DNA of 64,000 bases from Brevibacillus dissolubilis. GTDB lineage: Bacteria; Bacillota; Bacilli; Brevibacillales; Brevibacillaceae. Positions 28,079 to 37,147 of the stretch are shown piece by piece; the first letter of the stretch is position 1; every line of letters starts with the position of its first letter. Under the pieces are notes generated by a model. The model saw only the letters and a program-made list of their open reading frames with translations, made no database searches and had not been told where the DNA came from. The translations under genes were made by a program, and so were the position numbers. The stretch lies in NCBI RefSeq assembly GCF_006170445.1, contig NZ_VCNA01000007.1:62001-126000 (forward strand). Direction: 5' to 3'.

Positions 28079-29149
28079 GTGTTTGACCGCTTATCTGCTG
28101 TCGAAGAACGATATGAAGAAGTAACGAATTTGTTATGTGACCCCGATGTAATCAGCGATACCAAAAAACTTCGTGAGCTGTCCAAAGAACAGCGCTCTTT
28201 AGAAGAAACGGTCACAGCCTATCGTGAATATAGATCCGTCACAACCCAGTTGAATGACGCCAAAGCGATGTTCGAGGAAAAATTGGACGATGAGATGTAC
28301 GAGATGGTCAAGATGGAAATCTCCGAACTCTCCAAAGCCAAAGAAGAACTGGAACACCGTCTCAAAATCCTGCTCCTGCCAAAAGACCCGAACGATGACA
28401 AGAACGTAATCGTCGAGATCCGTGGTGCAGCAGGTGGTGATGAGGCAGCTTTGTTTGCGGCTGACCTGTATCGTATGTACACCCGTTTTGCTGAGAAGAA
28501 CGGCTTCCGTCTTGAAGTCCTCGAAGCCAGCGAAACAGGCATCGGCGGTTACAAAGAGATCATTTTCTCCGTGAGCGGCCAAGGTGCATACAGCAAGCTC
28601 AAGTATGAATCCGGTGCACACCGCGTACAGCGTATCCCGGCTACTGAGTCCGGCGGTCGTATCCATACCTCTACTTCCACTGTGATCGTGCTTCCAGAAG
28701 CCGAAGAGGTAGACGTAGAGATCAACGAAAAAGACATCCGCATCGACACCTTCTGTTCCTCTGGTGCAGGCGGACAGTCCGTTAACACCACCAAATCAGC
28801 GGTTCGTGTAACCCACATTCCGACTGGTATCATCGTATCCTGTCAGGACGAAAAATCTCAACACTCCAACAAGGATAAAGCCCTCAAGGTATTGCGCGCC
28901 CGTCTCTATGACCTCGCTTTGCAAGAAGCGACGGCCGAAGCAGATGCACAGCGTAAATCTCTCGTTGGTACAGGTGACCGTTCTGAGCGTATCCGTACCT
29001 ATAACTTCCCGCAAAGCCGTGTAACCGATCACCGTATCGGTCTTACCCTGCACCGTCTGGAAAGCATCCTCTCAGGTGAACTGGACGAAGTGATCGATAA
29101 CCTGATCATGCATGAGCAAACGGAGTTGTTGAAAAGTGCAACCTCTTAA
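28079..29149 (+). CDS. prfA: Peptide chain release factor 1
   Basis: The 356-residue factor ends translation at UAA and UAG codons. The stop-codon tripeptide PAT is at residues 187-189 and the catalytic GGQ at 231-233, the site that PrmC methylates. I place the start at GTG 28079, 7 bases after AGGGGTG; the GTG at 28070 overlaps that site. The gene overlaps prmC by 14 bases, a tightly coupled pair. Confidence 0.97.
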   Translation: MFDRLSAVEERYEEVTNLLCDPDVISDTKKLRELSKEQRSLEETVTAYREYRSVTTQLNDAKAMFEEKLDDEMYEMVKMEISELSKAKEELEHRLKILLLPKDPNDDKNVIVEIRGAAGGDEAALFAADLYRMYTRFAEKNGFRLEVLEASETGIGGYKEIIFSVSGQGAYSKLKYESGAHRVQRIPATESGGRIHTSTSTVIVLPEAEEVDVEINEKDIRIDTFCSSGAGGQSVNTTKSAVRVTHIPTGIIVSCQDEKSQHSNKDKALKVLRARLYDLALQEATAEADAQRKSLVGTGDRSERIRTYNFPQSRVTDHRIGLTLHRLESILSGELDEVIDNLIMHEQTELLKSATS

Positions 29150-30041
29150 TTCAATGGAGATCAAAACCATTCGAGAAGCCCTGCTATGGGCTTCTCGATT
29201 TTTACAAGATGCCGGAACCCGTGACCCGAGATTTGAAGCAGAGCTGATGATCCGACATGTGCTTCAGATGAGCCGGGCCAGCTTTATGGCTTCGCTGCCT
29301 GATCCTATCTCGGTAGAGGCTATGCAAGAGGTGGAGAGTCTATGCCGCCGCCGTGCCAAGCATGAGCCGATCCAGTATATGATCGGGGAGCAGAATTTTT
29401 ATGGACGTGATTTTCTCGTAGCCCCAGGTGTGTTGATCCCGCGGCCTGAGACAGAGCTGTTGGTCGAGCAGATTATGCTGTTTGCCAGCCGCATATGGAA
29501 TCAGGGGGAGACGCTTGATCTGGTGGATATCGGCACAGGTAGTGGGGCGATTTCGCTAACATTAGCCTGTGAACAACCGTCGTGGAAAGTCTCTACAGTC
29601 GACTTATCCCCAGATGCTATTGCGATCGCAAGGCAAAATGCGGCAAGGCTCGCTGTGGAAAACCGTGTACGATTCCTCCAAGGAGACTTGGTGCAGCCGC
29701 TGATTGATCTGGGCGAGCATGTGGATATCCTCGTCTCCAACCCGCCGTATATCCCCAGCCGGGATGTGGATGAGCTGGACGTCGAGGTGCGCGAGTATGA
29801 GCCTCGTCTGGCTCTGGACGGCGGAGATGATGGTCTGGATTGCTACCGGCGCATCTGTGCGGCATTGCCGGATGTACTCAAGCCAACCGCTCTTGTCGGC
29901 TTCGAGGTGGGCATTCATCAAGCGCAAGACGTAGCGGAGCTGATGATGCAGTCCGGCGTCATTGACGAAGTCTCGATTTTTCCTGATCTGGCGGGCATTG
30001 ACCGCATGGTGATCGGGGTGCGTCACAAGCCAAACTCGTAA
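29136..30041 (+). CDS. prmC: Release factor glutamine methyltransferase
   Basis: The 301-residue SAM-dependent enzyme methylates the GGQ glutamine of release factors. It has the N-terminal helical domain, the SAM site [17 protein letters not shown] (residues about 128-144) and the catalytic NPPY (202-205). The GTG start at 29136 lies inside the end of prfA, 10 bases after GGAG. Partner and substrate are neighbours, as in most bacteria. Confidence 0.96.
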   Translation: MQPLNSMEIKTIREALLWASRFLQDAGTRDPRFEAELMIRHVLQMSRASFMASLPDPISVEAMQEVESLCRRRAKHEPIQYMIGEQNFYGRDFLVAPGVLIPRPETELLVEQIMLFASRIWNQGETLDLVDIGTGSGAISLTLACEQPSWKVSTVDLSPDAIAIARQNAARLAVENRVRFLQGDLVQPLIDLGEHVDILVSNPPYIPSRDVDELDVEVREYEPRLALDGGDDGLDCYRRICAALPDVLKPTALVGFEVGIHQAQDVAELMMQSGVIDEVSIFPDLAGIDRMVIGVRHKPNS

Positions 30042-30066
30042 ACTAGCAAATTTTTTTACGAACCGT

Positions 30067-30095
30067 GTATAGATACCAAATTCCCTGACCATACT
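30067..30095 (+). promoter_or_regulatory. Candidate sigma-F promoter of spoIIR
   Basis: GTATA (30067-30071), a 15-base spacer and GACCATACT (30087-30095) match the forespore sigma-F pattern GywTA / GGnnAnAnT with one mismatch. It lies about 60 bases before spoIIR, a gene known to be sigma-F dependent in B. subtilis. Confidence 0.55.
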
Positions 30096-30152
30096 GACAA
30101 CTAGAGAGATACAAAACAAAGTGTCAGAACATTCGAGGGGAGATTGGTATCT

Positions 30153-31022
30153 ATGAAACGGTTCTTTTTTATTCTGTTCGCACTGACGGTCGCACTGATG
30201 AGCTGGGAAGGTCAAAAATCTTCTGCCAACGTAATCGACAACGGACCGATTCCGACCGAGTCCATCCGCTTACGCATCCTGGCCAACAGCGACTCCATGC
30301 AAGATCAATGGCTCAAACGTGAAGTCCGCGACGCGATCATCGCGAATATGAATAACTGGGTGACCGATATCCAATCTTTCGACGAAGCAAGAGAAGTAGT
30401 CAAAAATCGTCTGCCAGAGCTGCAAGAGATCGTGGAGGAGACCATCCGCGACCGTGGATTCTCCTACGAAGCAACCGTTGATTTCGGCGCTGTGCCATTC
30501 CCGACCAAGCTGTACGGCTCCTACGTCTATCCAGCAGGCGAATACGAAGCGCTCCGCGTCCGCATCGGCGAAGCCAAAGGCCAAAATTGGTGGTGTGTCC
30601 TGTTCCCGCCGCTCTGCTTCATCGACATGTCCAACGGTGATGCTGTACAAGCCAAAGAACCCACAAAAACTGTGGATAACGCTGAGGGAAATGTGGAAAA
30701 GTCAGAATTTTACACAGATAATTCCAGAGAGTCTGAAGAGCAAGCTACAGCCCAAGCAACAGAAACTGCTGAAGTGGCTCCAACAGAAGATTCACAGGCT
30801 GAGGCCGTAGAATCAAATGCAGTGGAAGTAAACGAATCTGTGGAAACAGCTGTGGAAACTGTGAAAACCGAAGCGGATGATATGCAAGCTGACGAGTATA
30901 TTCTCGACAATAATACACAAAATCCAGAAGTGACTGTGGATAATCAAAACACGGTGGAAGTACAAGCACCAGAGGTAGAAGTGAGGTTTTTCCTCTGGGA
31001 GAAGCTTAAAAACCTGTTCTAA
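30153..31022 (+). CDS. spoIIR: Stage II sporulation protein R with a long low-complexity insertion
   Basis: SpoIIR is the secreted forespore signal that triggers SpoIIGA to process pro-sigma-E in the mother cell. The 289-residue product has a signal peptide (MKRFFFILFALTVALMSW), the conserved core (SIRLRILANSDSMQDQWLKR, VYPAGEYEALRVRIGEAKGQ, NWWCVLFPPLCFID) to about residue 160, and the conserved end EVRFFLWEKLKNLF. Between them lies an insertion of about 105 residues rich in E, T, V and N, with echoed units TVDN, ETVE and VETAVETVK; B. subtilis SpoIIR (about 224 residues as I recall) lacks it. The insertion DNA contains DnaA boxes. Start ATG 30153 follows GAGGGGAG. Confidence 0.93.
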   Translation: MKRFFFILFALTVALMSWEGQKSSANVIDNGPIPTESIRLRILANSDSMQDQWLKREVRDAIIANMNNWVTDIQSFDEAREVVKNRLPELQEIVEETIRDRGFSYEATVDFGAVPFPTKLYGSYVYPAGEYEALRVRIGEAKGQNWWCVLFPPLCFIDMSNGDAVQAKEPTKTVDNAEGNVEKSEFYTDNSRESEEQATAQATETAEVAPTEDSQAEAVESNAVEVNESVETAVETVKTEADDMQADEYILDNNTQNPEVTVDNQNTVEVQAPEVEVRFFLWEKLKNLF

Positions 31023-31228
31023 TCTGCTTCCCAAAAGATGCCCCCCTTTCCCTGCCTGTAATGGGCAGGTTTTTTTATATCCACAGTTATCCACAAGTTA
31101 CCCACAACCTGTTGAAAACTTTTGGGCGAATCTCTATACTAGGAAGACAAACCTTGTAGTATCAAGCATAGAAAGGGATTTTTGCACATGCAAAAGAAGT
31201 ACGAGACACAAGTCTTTCATGTGGATAA
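30671..31228. other. DnaA-box cluster across the spoIIR 3' end, intergenic gap and ywlC 5' end
   Basis: Four exact TTATCCACA boxes occur in 558 bases: 30671-30679 and 30935-30943 (minus orientation, within spoIIR), 31087-31095 (plus, intergenic), and 31220-31228 (minus, within ywlC). One-mismatch boxes are at 30692-30700, 31077-31085 and 31098-31106; the last two flank the intergenic exact box at 10- and 11-base steps, one helical turn. Another exact box is at 32013-32021 and a one-mismatch box at 31408. I recall that B. subtilis has a DnaA-bound cluster near ywlC outside oriC, which this would match. Confidence 0.8.
31051..31077 (+). terminator. Terminator after spoIIR
   Basis: CCTGCC pairs with GGCAGG around a 7-base loop, followed by TTTTTTT. 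It lies directly before the intergenic DnaA boxes. Confidence 0.85.
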
Positions 31229-32267
31229 AAATGTGGAGCATTTAGAAAGTTGTACACAGATTGTGGATTCCGCAAAATTTGTCGAAGCAGGTGAACTGGT
31301 TGCCTTTCCTACTGAAACGGTATATGGACTAGGGGCCAATGCATGTTCTGCCGACGCAGTGGAGAAAATATTTGTCGCAAAGGGAAGACCGAGCGATAAT
31401 CCACTGATTGTCCACATTGGGGATATGTCACAGCTGTCACAGGTGGCGAGTGAGGTATCCCCAGCCGCCCGACGCCTGATGGATGCGTTCTGGCCGGGGC
31501 CGCTTACTTTGTTTTTGCCCAAGCAGGAGAGTGTGCCTGACCGGGTGACGGCGGGTCTTCCGACAGTAGGTGTGAGGATGCCGGCTCATCCGGTGGCACT
31601 TGCTCTGATCAACGTAGCTGGAGTGCCCATCGCAGCGCCGAGCGCCAACCGCTCTGGACGTCCAAGTCCGACGACAGCAGCACATGTAGCCGAGGACTTG
31701 GATGGCCGCATCGCTGCAATCCTGGATGGGGGAAGCACAGGTGTCGGTGTCGAATCGACGACAATCGACATGACAGTCGAGCCGCCGATGATTCACCGCC
31801 CAGGTGGCATTACATATGAACAGATTCAAGCAGTCATCGGGGACGTGGCGATGGACCCGGCGCATCTGCGTGAAAAGGATGCTGCTCCCGTCTCACCGGG
31901 AATGAAATATGCCCACTATGCCCCAGAAGGTGAAATGTGGCTGGTAGAAGGCGATGGGGCTTCTGTCCGTGCCAAGATGATCGAGCTGTTGCATCAGGCC
32001 AAGGCTCAGGGCTTATCCACAGGGGTCATGACCACAGAGGAGTCGCTTGCGTTCTGGAAGGACTCGGCAGACGCTGATGTGGCGTTAGCCTGCGGTTCTG
32101 TAAGTGATATGACGAGTGTGGCCCGCGATCTGTACGGGGTGCTCCGGCAGTTTGACGAGCAGCGGGTTCAATTTATCGTCGCGGAGACGTTTCCGCGTGA
32201 AGGCTTGGGTTTAGCGGTGATGAACCGTCTGGAAAAAGCAGCGGCCCACCGGATCATTTCTGTCTAG
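31188..32267 (+). CDS. ywlC: Threonylcarbamoyl-AMP synthase (Sua5/YwlC type)
   Basis: The 359-residue enzyme makes threonylcarbamoyl-AMP from threonine, bicarbonate and ATP for the t6A modification of ANN-decoding tRNAs. The YrdC domain covers residues about 20-205 (AFPTETVYGLGANA, KGRPSDNPLIVHI, APSANRSGRPSPT) and a C-terminal Sua5 domain follows a linker with SPGMKYAHYAP. I chose ATG 31188, 9 bases after GAAAGGGA; TTG 31182 is too close to it. The first codons carry a DnaA box (encoding HVDKN), so DnaA binding may influence its transcription. Confidence 0.94.
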   Translation: MQKKYETQVFHVDKNVEHLESCTQIVDSAKFVEAGELVAFPTETVYGLGANACSADAVEKIFVAKGRPSDNPLIVHIGDMSQLSQVASEVSPAARRLMDAFWPGPLTLFLPKQESVPDRVTAGLPTVGVRMPAHPVALALINVAGVPIAAPSANRSGRPSPTTAAHVAEDLDGRIAAILDGGSTGVGVESTTIDMTVEPPMIHRPGGITYEQIQAVIGDVAMDPAHLREKDAAPVSPGMKYAHYAPEGEMWLVEGDGASVRAKMIELLHQAKAQGLSTGVMTTEESLAFWKDSADADVALACGSVSDMTSVARDLYGVLRQFDEQRVQFIVAETFPREGLGLAVMNRLEKAAAHRIISV

Positions 32268-32335
32268 CTAAAGCGTAAAAGTCATGTTTCTCCTCTTGTC
32301 CGCATATGGTGAATGGGACAGGAGGGTGAGGAAAC

Positions 32336-32899
32336 GTGGATGTGACGTTGTTTGAGTGGGGGCAATTTCTTACCTTACTTTTAATCGCGTTGGCGCTGGG
32401 AGCGGATGCTTTTTCCTTAGGTGTAGGGGTAGGCATGACCGGGATGCGCCTGAAGAAAATCGCCAAAGTCAGCCTCACCATCGGGCTGTTTCATGTAGCC
32501 ATGCCGCTCATCGGGATATTCATCGGCATCTACTTGTCAGAAATCGTGGGCGATATCGCTGTCATGGTAGGTGGTCTCATCCTGATTGCGATGGGGCTTC
32601 ACATGCTGTGGAATGTGTTTTATGGGGATGATGAGGAAGACAAATCAATGAAGACCACGGGCTTTGGCCTGTTTCTGTTTGCGTTCAGCGTCAGTCTCGA
32701 TGCGCTCTCTGTCGGTTTTTCTCTGGGTTTGATGGAAATCAATAAGTTGTTGGCTGTCACCATGTTCGGTATTGCCGGTGGTGGTATGGCAGCAGCCGGA
32801 ATGATGCTGGGGAGGCGTATGGGAAATTGGCTGGGGGAATACAGTGAGGTGCTGGGTGGTCTGATCCTCGTCATCTTCGGGATAAAATTCATCCTGTAG
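32336..32899 (+). CDS. mntP: Manganese efflux pump MntP
   Basis: The 187-residue membrane protein has six predicted transmembrane helices in two repeated halves, each with an acidic signature: ALGADAFSLGVGVGM (about residue 19) and SLDALSVGFSLGL (about 120). These fit the MntP family (DUF204), which exports Mn(II). Start GTG 32336 after GGAGGG. The 68-base gap upstream is too short for a yybP-ykoY manganese riboswitch and none is seen. Confidence 0.92.
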   Translation: MDVTLFEWGQFLTLLLIALALGADAFSLGVGVGMTGMRLKKIAKVSLTIGLFHVAMPLIGIFIGIYLSEIVGDIAVMVGGLILIAMGLHMLWNVFYGDDEEDKSMKTTGFGLFLFAFSVSLDALSVGFSLGLMEINKLLAVTMFGIAGGGMAAAGMMLGRRMGNWLGEYSEVLGGLILVIFGIKFIL

Positions 32900-32917
32900 A
32901 CAGGAGGAGAATGGAAC

Positions 32918-33370
32918 ATGCGATTGTTATTTGTCTGTACGGGAAATACGTGCCGAAGCCCGATGGCAGAGGCAATTTTTCGTCATAAAATACAGGGTGG
33001 CGCAATAGAGGTACGCTCTGCAGGTGTCGCTGCGTACGATGGACAGCCTGCCTCTGAACATGCCCAAAAGGTACTGGTGGAGCGCGGAATCGAGCATCAG
33101 CACCGGGCGCGGCGGATTGATGATGAACTGCTTGACTGGGCAGATCTGGTGCTGACGATGACCAAGGGACACAAGACGATGATTATCTCTTACTTCCCCA
33201 CATCGTCCGGCAAAGTCTATACGCTCAAAGAATATGTGGGTGACCCGTCAGGTGAGATCGCAGACCCGTTCGGTGGAAGCCTGGAGATCTATCGGATGGC
33301 GGCAGCTGAGATCGAACAGGAGCTTGACCGTCTGTACACCAAATTGAGCGATCAGTTCTCAAATGAATAA
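32918..33370 (+). CDS. ywlE: Protein-arginine phosphatase YwlE
   Basis: The 150-residue low-molecular-weight phosphatase has the P-loop CTGNTCRS (C7 nucleophile, R13) and the general acid in DPFGGS. T11 in the loop is the residue reported to favour phosphoarginine over phosphotyrosine in B. subtilis YwlE, so it should remove phosphate from McsB-marked proteins and counter ClpCP degradation. Also linked to spore germination in B. subtilis. ATG follows AGGAGGAG; 18 bases after mntP. Confidence 0.93.
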   Translation: MRLLFVCTGNTCRSPMAEAIFRHKIQGGAIEVRSAGVAAYDGQPASEHAQKVLVERGIEHQHRARRIDDELLDWADLVLTMTKGHKTMIISYFPTSSGKVYTLKEYVGDPSGEIADPFGGSLEIYRMAAAEIEQELDRLYTKLSDQFSNE

Positions 33371-33381
33371 AGCATGAGTGG

Positions 33382-33417
33382 AAGGGCTGGAAAAGGAATG
33401 ACCAGACCCTTTTTTTG
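33382..33417 (+). terminator. Terminator after ywlE
   Basis: AAGGGCTGG pairs with CCAG-A-CCCTT (one bulge) around an 11-base loop, followed by TTTTTT. Confidence 0.85.
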
Positions 33418-33560
33418 TATGAAATCCGAATATTTTTATCGATAAATGCCTGCATCGTAAGGATTCGGGGCGAAAATGTGTAAATAATTTCATAAAAGGT
33501 ATTTCAAACGGCGGAAATAAGGTATAATACAGGGGACTATACACAAACGGAGGATCGCTC

Positions 33561-34007
33561 ATGAAAGTAGCAATTGCAGCCGATCACGGTGGCGTTAAGC
33601 TGAAAGAAGAAATCAAAAAGTACCTGACATCGTTGAACATCTCCTTTGAGGACTTCGGATGCGAGTGCGATGCATCTGTCGATTACCCGGACTACGCGTT
33701 ACCGGTAGCGGAAAAAGTAGCTTCCGGCGAATTCGACCGCGGCATTCTCGTCTGCGGTACAGGTATTGGTATGTCGATTGCAGCCAACAAGGTAAAAGGC
33801 ATCCGTTGTGCACTGGTGCACGATACCTTCTCTGCGAAAGCGACCCGCGAGCACAATGACACCAATATCCTTGCGATGGGTGAGCGCGTCATCGGACCTG
33901 GCCTTGCACTGGATATCGTGAAGATCTGGATCGAGACCGAATTTGCAGGCGGCCGTCACGAGCGTCGTGTAGAGAAGATCAAGGAGATTGAACAGAAGTG
34001 GATGTAA
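33561..34007 (+). CDS. rpiB: Ribose-5-phosphate isomerase B
   Basis: The 148-residue RpiB interconverts ribose-5-phosphate and ribulose-5-phosphate. It begins KVAIAADHGGVKLKEEI and has the active-site cysteine loop GILVCGTGIGMSIAANKVKG (residues about 61-80) and the HDTFSAKATREHND segment. ATG follows GGAGG. A TATAAT at 33523-33528 probably is the -10 of its promoter, though no good -35 is seen. It overlaps ywlG by 10 bases. Confidence 0.96.
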   Translation: MKVAIAADHGGVKLKEEIKKYLTSLNISFEDFGCECDASVDYPDYALPVAEKVASGEFDRGILVCGTGIGMSIAANKVKGIRCALVHDTFSAKATREHNDTNILAMGERVIGPGLALDIVKIWIETEFAGGRHERRVEKIKEIEQKWM

Positions 34008-34567
34008 CACTTATCGGGCAACAGGTTCAGACCGTTGTGGCAGAACTGGCACAGGCGGGCAAACTGACGGCAGGTAAGCTCATGGTAATCGGGTGCAGTA
34101 CTAGTGAAGTGCTGGGCAAGCACATCGGCAAGGCAGGCAGCGAAGAGGTAGGAGCCGCACTGTACCGGGGGATTTTGGCAGGACAAGCCCCATATGGTTT
34201 TTCCGTGGCGTTTCAGTGCTGTGAGCATCTCAACCGGGCCTTGGTGATGGAGCGCTCCACAGCCGAGCGTTACGGCTATGACGAGGTGACGGTCATCCCG
34301 GTGCCTGCAGCAGGAGGTTCGATGGCGGCTTATGCTTATAGCCAGATGACTGATCCTGTGGTCGTCGAGCATATCCGTGCTGATGCGGGCATTGATATTG
34401 GCGATACCTTTATCGGGATGCATCTGAAGCATGTGGCTGTGCCGTTCAGGCCGTCTCTGCGATCGATCGGCGAAGCCCATCTGACTGCGGCCTTTACACG
34501 TCCCAAGCTCATCGGCGGTGTGCGTGCGGTCTACGAGCGCACAGATGCCAACAACAGTTGTTCGTAA
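33998..34567 (+). CDS. ywlG: UPF0340 / TIGR01440 family protein (YwlG)
   Basis: The 189-residue protein matches the conserved Firmicute YwlG family by length, position between rpiB and glyA, and segments such as VIGCSTSEVLGKHIGKAGSE and GIDIGDTFIGMHLKHVAVP. The biochemical role is not known to me. GTG start at 33998 lies inside rpiB, about 11 bases after AAGGAG, so the two are cotranslated. Confidence 0.9.
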   Translation: MDVTLIGQQVQTVVAELAQAGKLTAGKLMVIGCSTSEVLGKHIGKAGSEEVGAALYRGILAGQAPYGFSVAFQCCEHLNRALVMERSTAERYGYDEVTVIPVPAAGGSMAAYAYSQMTDPVVVEHIRADAGIDIGDTFIGMHLKHVAVPFRPSLRSIGEAHLTAAFTRPKLIGGVRAVYERTDANNSCS

Positions 34568-34609
34568 GCTTACTCAATCTATCAGATATATATTAGGAGG
34601 AGAATTGGC

Positions 34610-35863
34610 ATGTACGAATTTTTGAAAAAGCAAGACCCACAAATCGCGGAAGCAATGCAGCTTGAACTGGGTCGTCAGCGCGACAAAATTGAACTGATTG
34701 CCTCTGAAAACTTCGTAAGCCGTGCGGTTGTGGAAGCACTCGGCTCCGTATTGACCAACAAATACGCGGAAGGCTACCCAGGCCGTCGTTATTATGGTGG
34801 TTGTGAGTATGTGGATATCGCTGAGAACATCGCACGCGACCGTGTAAAAGAACTGTTCGGTGCAGAACATGCCAACGTACAGCCACACTCCGGCGCACAA
34901 GCCAACATGGCTGTCTACTTCACCATCCTGCAGCCAGGCGATACCGTACTTGGGATGAACCTCTCCCACGGTGGTCACTTGACACACGGCAGTCCTGTTA
35001 ACTTCTCTGGTCTGCTCTATAACTTCGTCGAATACGGTGTAGATAAAGAAACCCAACACATCAACTATGATGATGTACGTGCCAAAGCACTCGAACACAA
35101 ACCAAAACTGATCGTTGCAGGTGCTTCTGCTTACCCGCGCGAGATCGATTTTGCGAAATTCCGTGAAATCGCAGATGAAGTGGGCGCTTACTTCATGGTA
35201 GACATGGCGCACATCGCCGGTCTGGTTGCTGCTGGCCTGCATCCAAACCCAGTGCCGCATGCACACTTCGTCACTTCCACCACACACAAAACGCTGCGCG
35301 GTCCTCGCGGCGGTCTGATCCTCTGCAAAGAAGAGTTTGCAAAAGGGATCGACAAATCCGTTTTCCCAGGTATGCAGGGCGGCCCGCTCATGCACGTGAT
35401 CGCTGCTAAAGCGGTATCCTTCGGTGAAGCGCTCCAGCCTGAGTTCAAGGCTTATGCACAGAACGTCATCAACAATGCGAAAGCTTTCGCAGCAGCGCTC
35501 CAAGCTGAGGGCCTGACCATTGTATCCGGCGGTACAGACAATCACCTCGTGCTCGTAGACGTACGCAACCTCAACCTGACTGGTAAAGTGGCTGAGCACC
35601 TGCTTGACGAAGTGGGTATCACGACCAACAAAAACACCATCCCATTCGATCCAGAAAGCCCATTCGTTACTTCCGGTGTCCGTATGGGTACGCCAGCGGT
35701 TACCAGCCGTGGCTTCGATGAGGATGCCATGCGCGAAGTGGCTGCGATCATCGCCCTCACGCTCAAAAACCCAGAAGATGCAGCGAAACACGAGGAAGCT
35801 CGCCAACGCGTTGCCGCTCTCGCGAAGAAATTCCCGCTGTATGACGGTTTGGAAGTCCTGTAA
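34610..35863 (+). CDS. glyA: Serine hydroxymethyltransferase
   Basis: The 417-residue PLP enzyme interconverts serine and glycine with tetrahydrofolate, the main source of one-carbon units. The PLP lysine is K227 in [29 protein letters not shown] is the N-terminal signature and [14 protein letters not shown] follows the active site. ATG follows AGGAGGAG. A strong terminator ends the unit. Confidence 0.97.
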   Translation: MYEFLKKQDPQIAEAMQLELGRQRDKIELIASENFVSRAVVEALGSVLTNKYAEGYPGRRYYGGCEYVDIAENIARDRVKELFGAEHANVQPHSGAQANMAVYFTILQPGDTVLGMNLSHGGHLTHGSPVNFSGLLYNFVEYGVDKETQHINYDDVRAKALEHKPKLIVAGASAYPREIDFAKFREIADEVGAYFMVDMAHIAGLVAAGLHPNPVPHAHFVTSTTHKTLRGPRGGLILCKEEFAKGIDKSVFPGMQGGPLMHVIAAKAVSFGEALQPEFKAYAQNVINNAKAFAAALQAEGLTIVSGGTDNHLVLVDVRNLNLTGKVAEHLLDEVGITTNKNTIPFDPESPFVTSGVRMGTPAVTSRGFDEDAMREVAAIIALTLKNPEDAAKHEEARQRVAALAKKFPLYDGLEVL

Positions 35864-35899
35864 GAGACGTTCCTTCCGTTACGACGGTATGGTATATGG

Positions 35900-35947
35900 A
35901 AAAGACTCCAGTAACAGCTTGATGAAGCTGTCTGGAGTCTTTTTTTT
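35900..35947. terminator. Bidirectional terminator between glyA and the convergent HhH gene
   Basis: AAAAGACTCCAG pairs with CTGGAGTCTTTT, with an inner ACAGCTT/AAGCTGT pair and a GATG loop. TTTTTTTT follows on the plus strand and TTTTCC on the minus strand. Confidence 0.92.
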
Positions 35948-35960
35948 CGGTGCAAGAAGA

Positions 35961-37025
35961 TCAGTCTCGCAACACATAAGGAAGAATTACCGCTTCCTCT
36001 TGCAACTCGGCAAGCTCTTGGTAGCTTAGCTGCAACAGTTCCCCAAGCTCGGCGAAGGAACGGAACCCACGCCTCTTACTGCGCTCCTCAATAATGATCG
36101 CGGCCCGCTTGGTCGTAATTCCAGGAATGTCGAGCAACCGTTCCAGTGCGGCATTGTTCAGATCGGGCTTGAGCGACGCATCGGACGGTGCTCCTTTCAT
36201 GTAAGAGGAGAATAGAGATTCTCCTGTGAGCGGGGCAGCAGGCTCTTCTTCTTTTTTCTTCCCGGCCCCGGTATAGCTGGAAAAAAGACTGCCGGACTGC
36301 TCAGCCAGCGGAACCACCTCCGACTTCGGCTTAGAAGTGGAAGCCTTACCCTCAATGTGATCGGTTACAGGCTGACCCGGACGATAGTGATCAAAGAGAG
36401 AAGTCGAGGAAGAATAAGAGTGATCCGATTCCGAATAGGTTGGAGGAGTCGGTTCTGAGTAGGTAGAGGGAGCGGACTCTGAGCAGGATGGCCCGGTCGG
36501 CATTGGTGATTCCCCTGCAGCTTGTCCCTCTCTTGTCGGCGGTGGTGTCAACGGAGGCTGATAGGCAGGAGATCCGGGTGGACGGGTTGGGTCAAATCCT
36601 GGATCTTTTCCTTCTTTTACGGCATAATAGCCCCGTACGCACATCTGCAATGTCCCTAAAAAATTCAAAAATCGGTCAGCCGGATACGAGGAACCTGCGA
36701 TCGTGCATTGATGGTGCTGCCCGAGTCTGATGTCGGTGGGACGTCTGCTCCTCTGGCGGATCTGCACAGTGGCATACTGCTCCCACGGCAGGTATCCACT
36801 GAAAGAACCGTTGCGCCAGTAGACTCCGCTTTCACATACAGCGAAGCCTGTTTTGCCATTTCCCGTCTTGCTTGCGTCAATCAGTGCGACGACGAACTCG
36901 TGCAGTGGGATCGGAAAGTGTTCACGGGCGGCTTGTACCTTTTGATCGGGAATATGTGGATCGGCATCAAATCCATTAGCCTGAAACGGTGGACAAAACT
37001 GCATCAACGTATGTAATAACGGCAT
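35961..37025 (-). CDS. PH-like domain plus helix-hairpin-helix protein, unknown function
   Basis: The 354-residue protein has three parts. Residues about 20-125 look like a small beta domain (GFAVCESGVYWRNGSFSGYL, QHHQCTIAGSSYPADRFLNF), similar in style to bacterial PH-like domains. Residues about 135-285 are a Pro/Ser/Thr/Tyr-rich linker with repeated PTPPTYSES-like units. The C-terminal 65 residues (LNNAALERLLDIPGITTKRA, FRSFAELGELLQLS) form a ComEA-type helix-hairpin-helix that may bind DNA. No signal peptide. ATG 37025 follows AGGGTG with 6-base spacing. Confidence 0.75.
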   Translation of the reverse strand: MPLLHTLMQFCPPFQANGFDADPHIPDQKVQAAREHFPIPLHEFVVALIDASKTGNGKTGFAVCESGVYWRNGSFSGYLPWEQYATVQIRQRSRRPTDIRLGQHHQCTIAGSSYPADRFLNFLGTLQMCVRGYYAVKEGKDPGFDPTRPPGSPAYQPPLTPPPTREGQAAGESPMPTGPSCSESAPSTYSEPTPPTYSESDHSYSSSTSLFDHYRPGQPVTDHIEGKASTSKPKSEVVPLAEQSGSLFSSYTGAGKKKEEEPAAPLTGESLFSSYMKGAPSDASLKPDLNNAALERLLDIPGITTKRAAIIIEERSKRRGFRSFAELGELLQLSYQELAELQEEAVILPYVLRD

Positions 37026-37082
37026 AGCAATCACCCTATTTTTGAATGAAATGTGACCATTTCGTTTATTTTACCATGAAAA

Positions 37083-37111
37083 TTGACGTTCACGCTTGTC
37101 TCCATTATGAT
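37083..37111 (+). promoter_or_regulatory. Sigma-A promoter of upp
   Basis: TTGACG (37083-37088), 17 bases, TATGAT (37106-37111), about 37 bases before the upp start. It lies just upstream of the divergent HhH gene as well. Confidence 0.75.
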
Positions 37112-37147
37112 AAGAAAAGCTTACGAGACGAAAAGGAGGTTCTTTCC

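Noticed and set aside
30671-31228. DnaA-box cluster as the replication origin itself
   Set aside because: No dnaA, dnaN, rpmH or gyrase genes are near, and the surrounding gene order is that of a non-origin region in B. subtilis.
32270-32335. Possible manganese riboswitch before mntP
   Set aside because: The gap is only 68 bases and lacks the yybP-ykoY motif.
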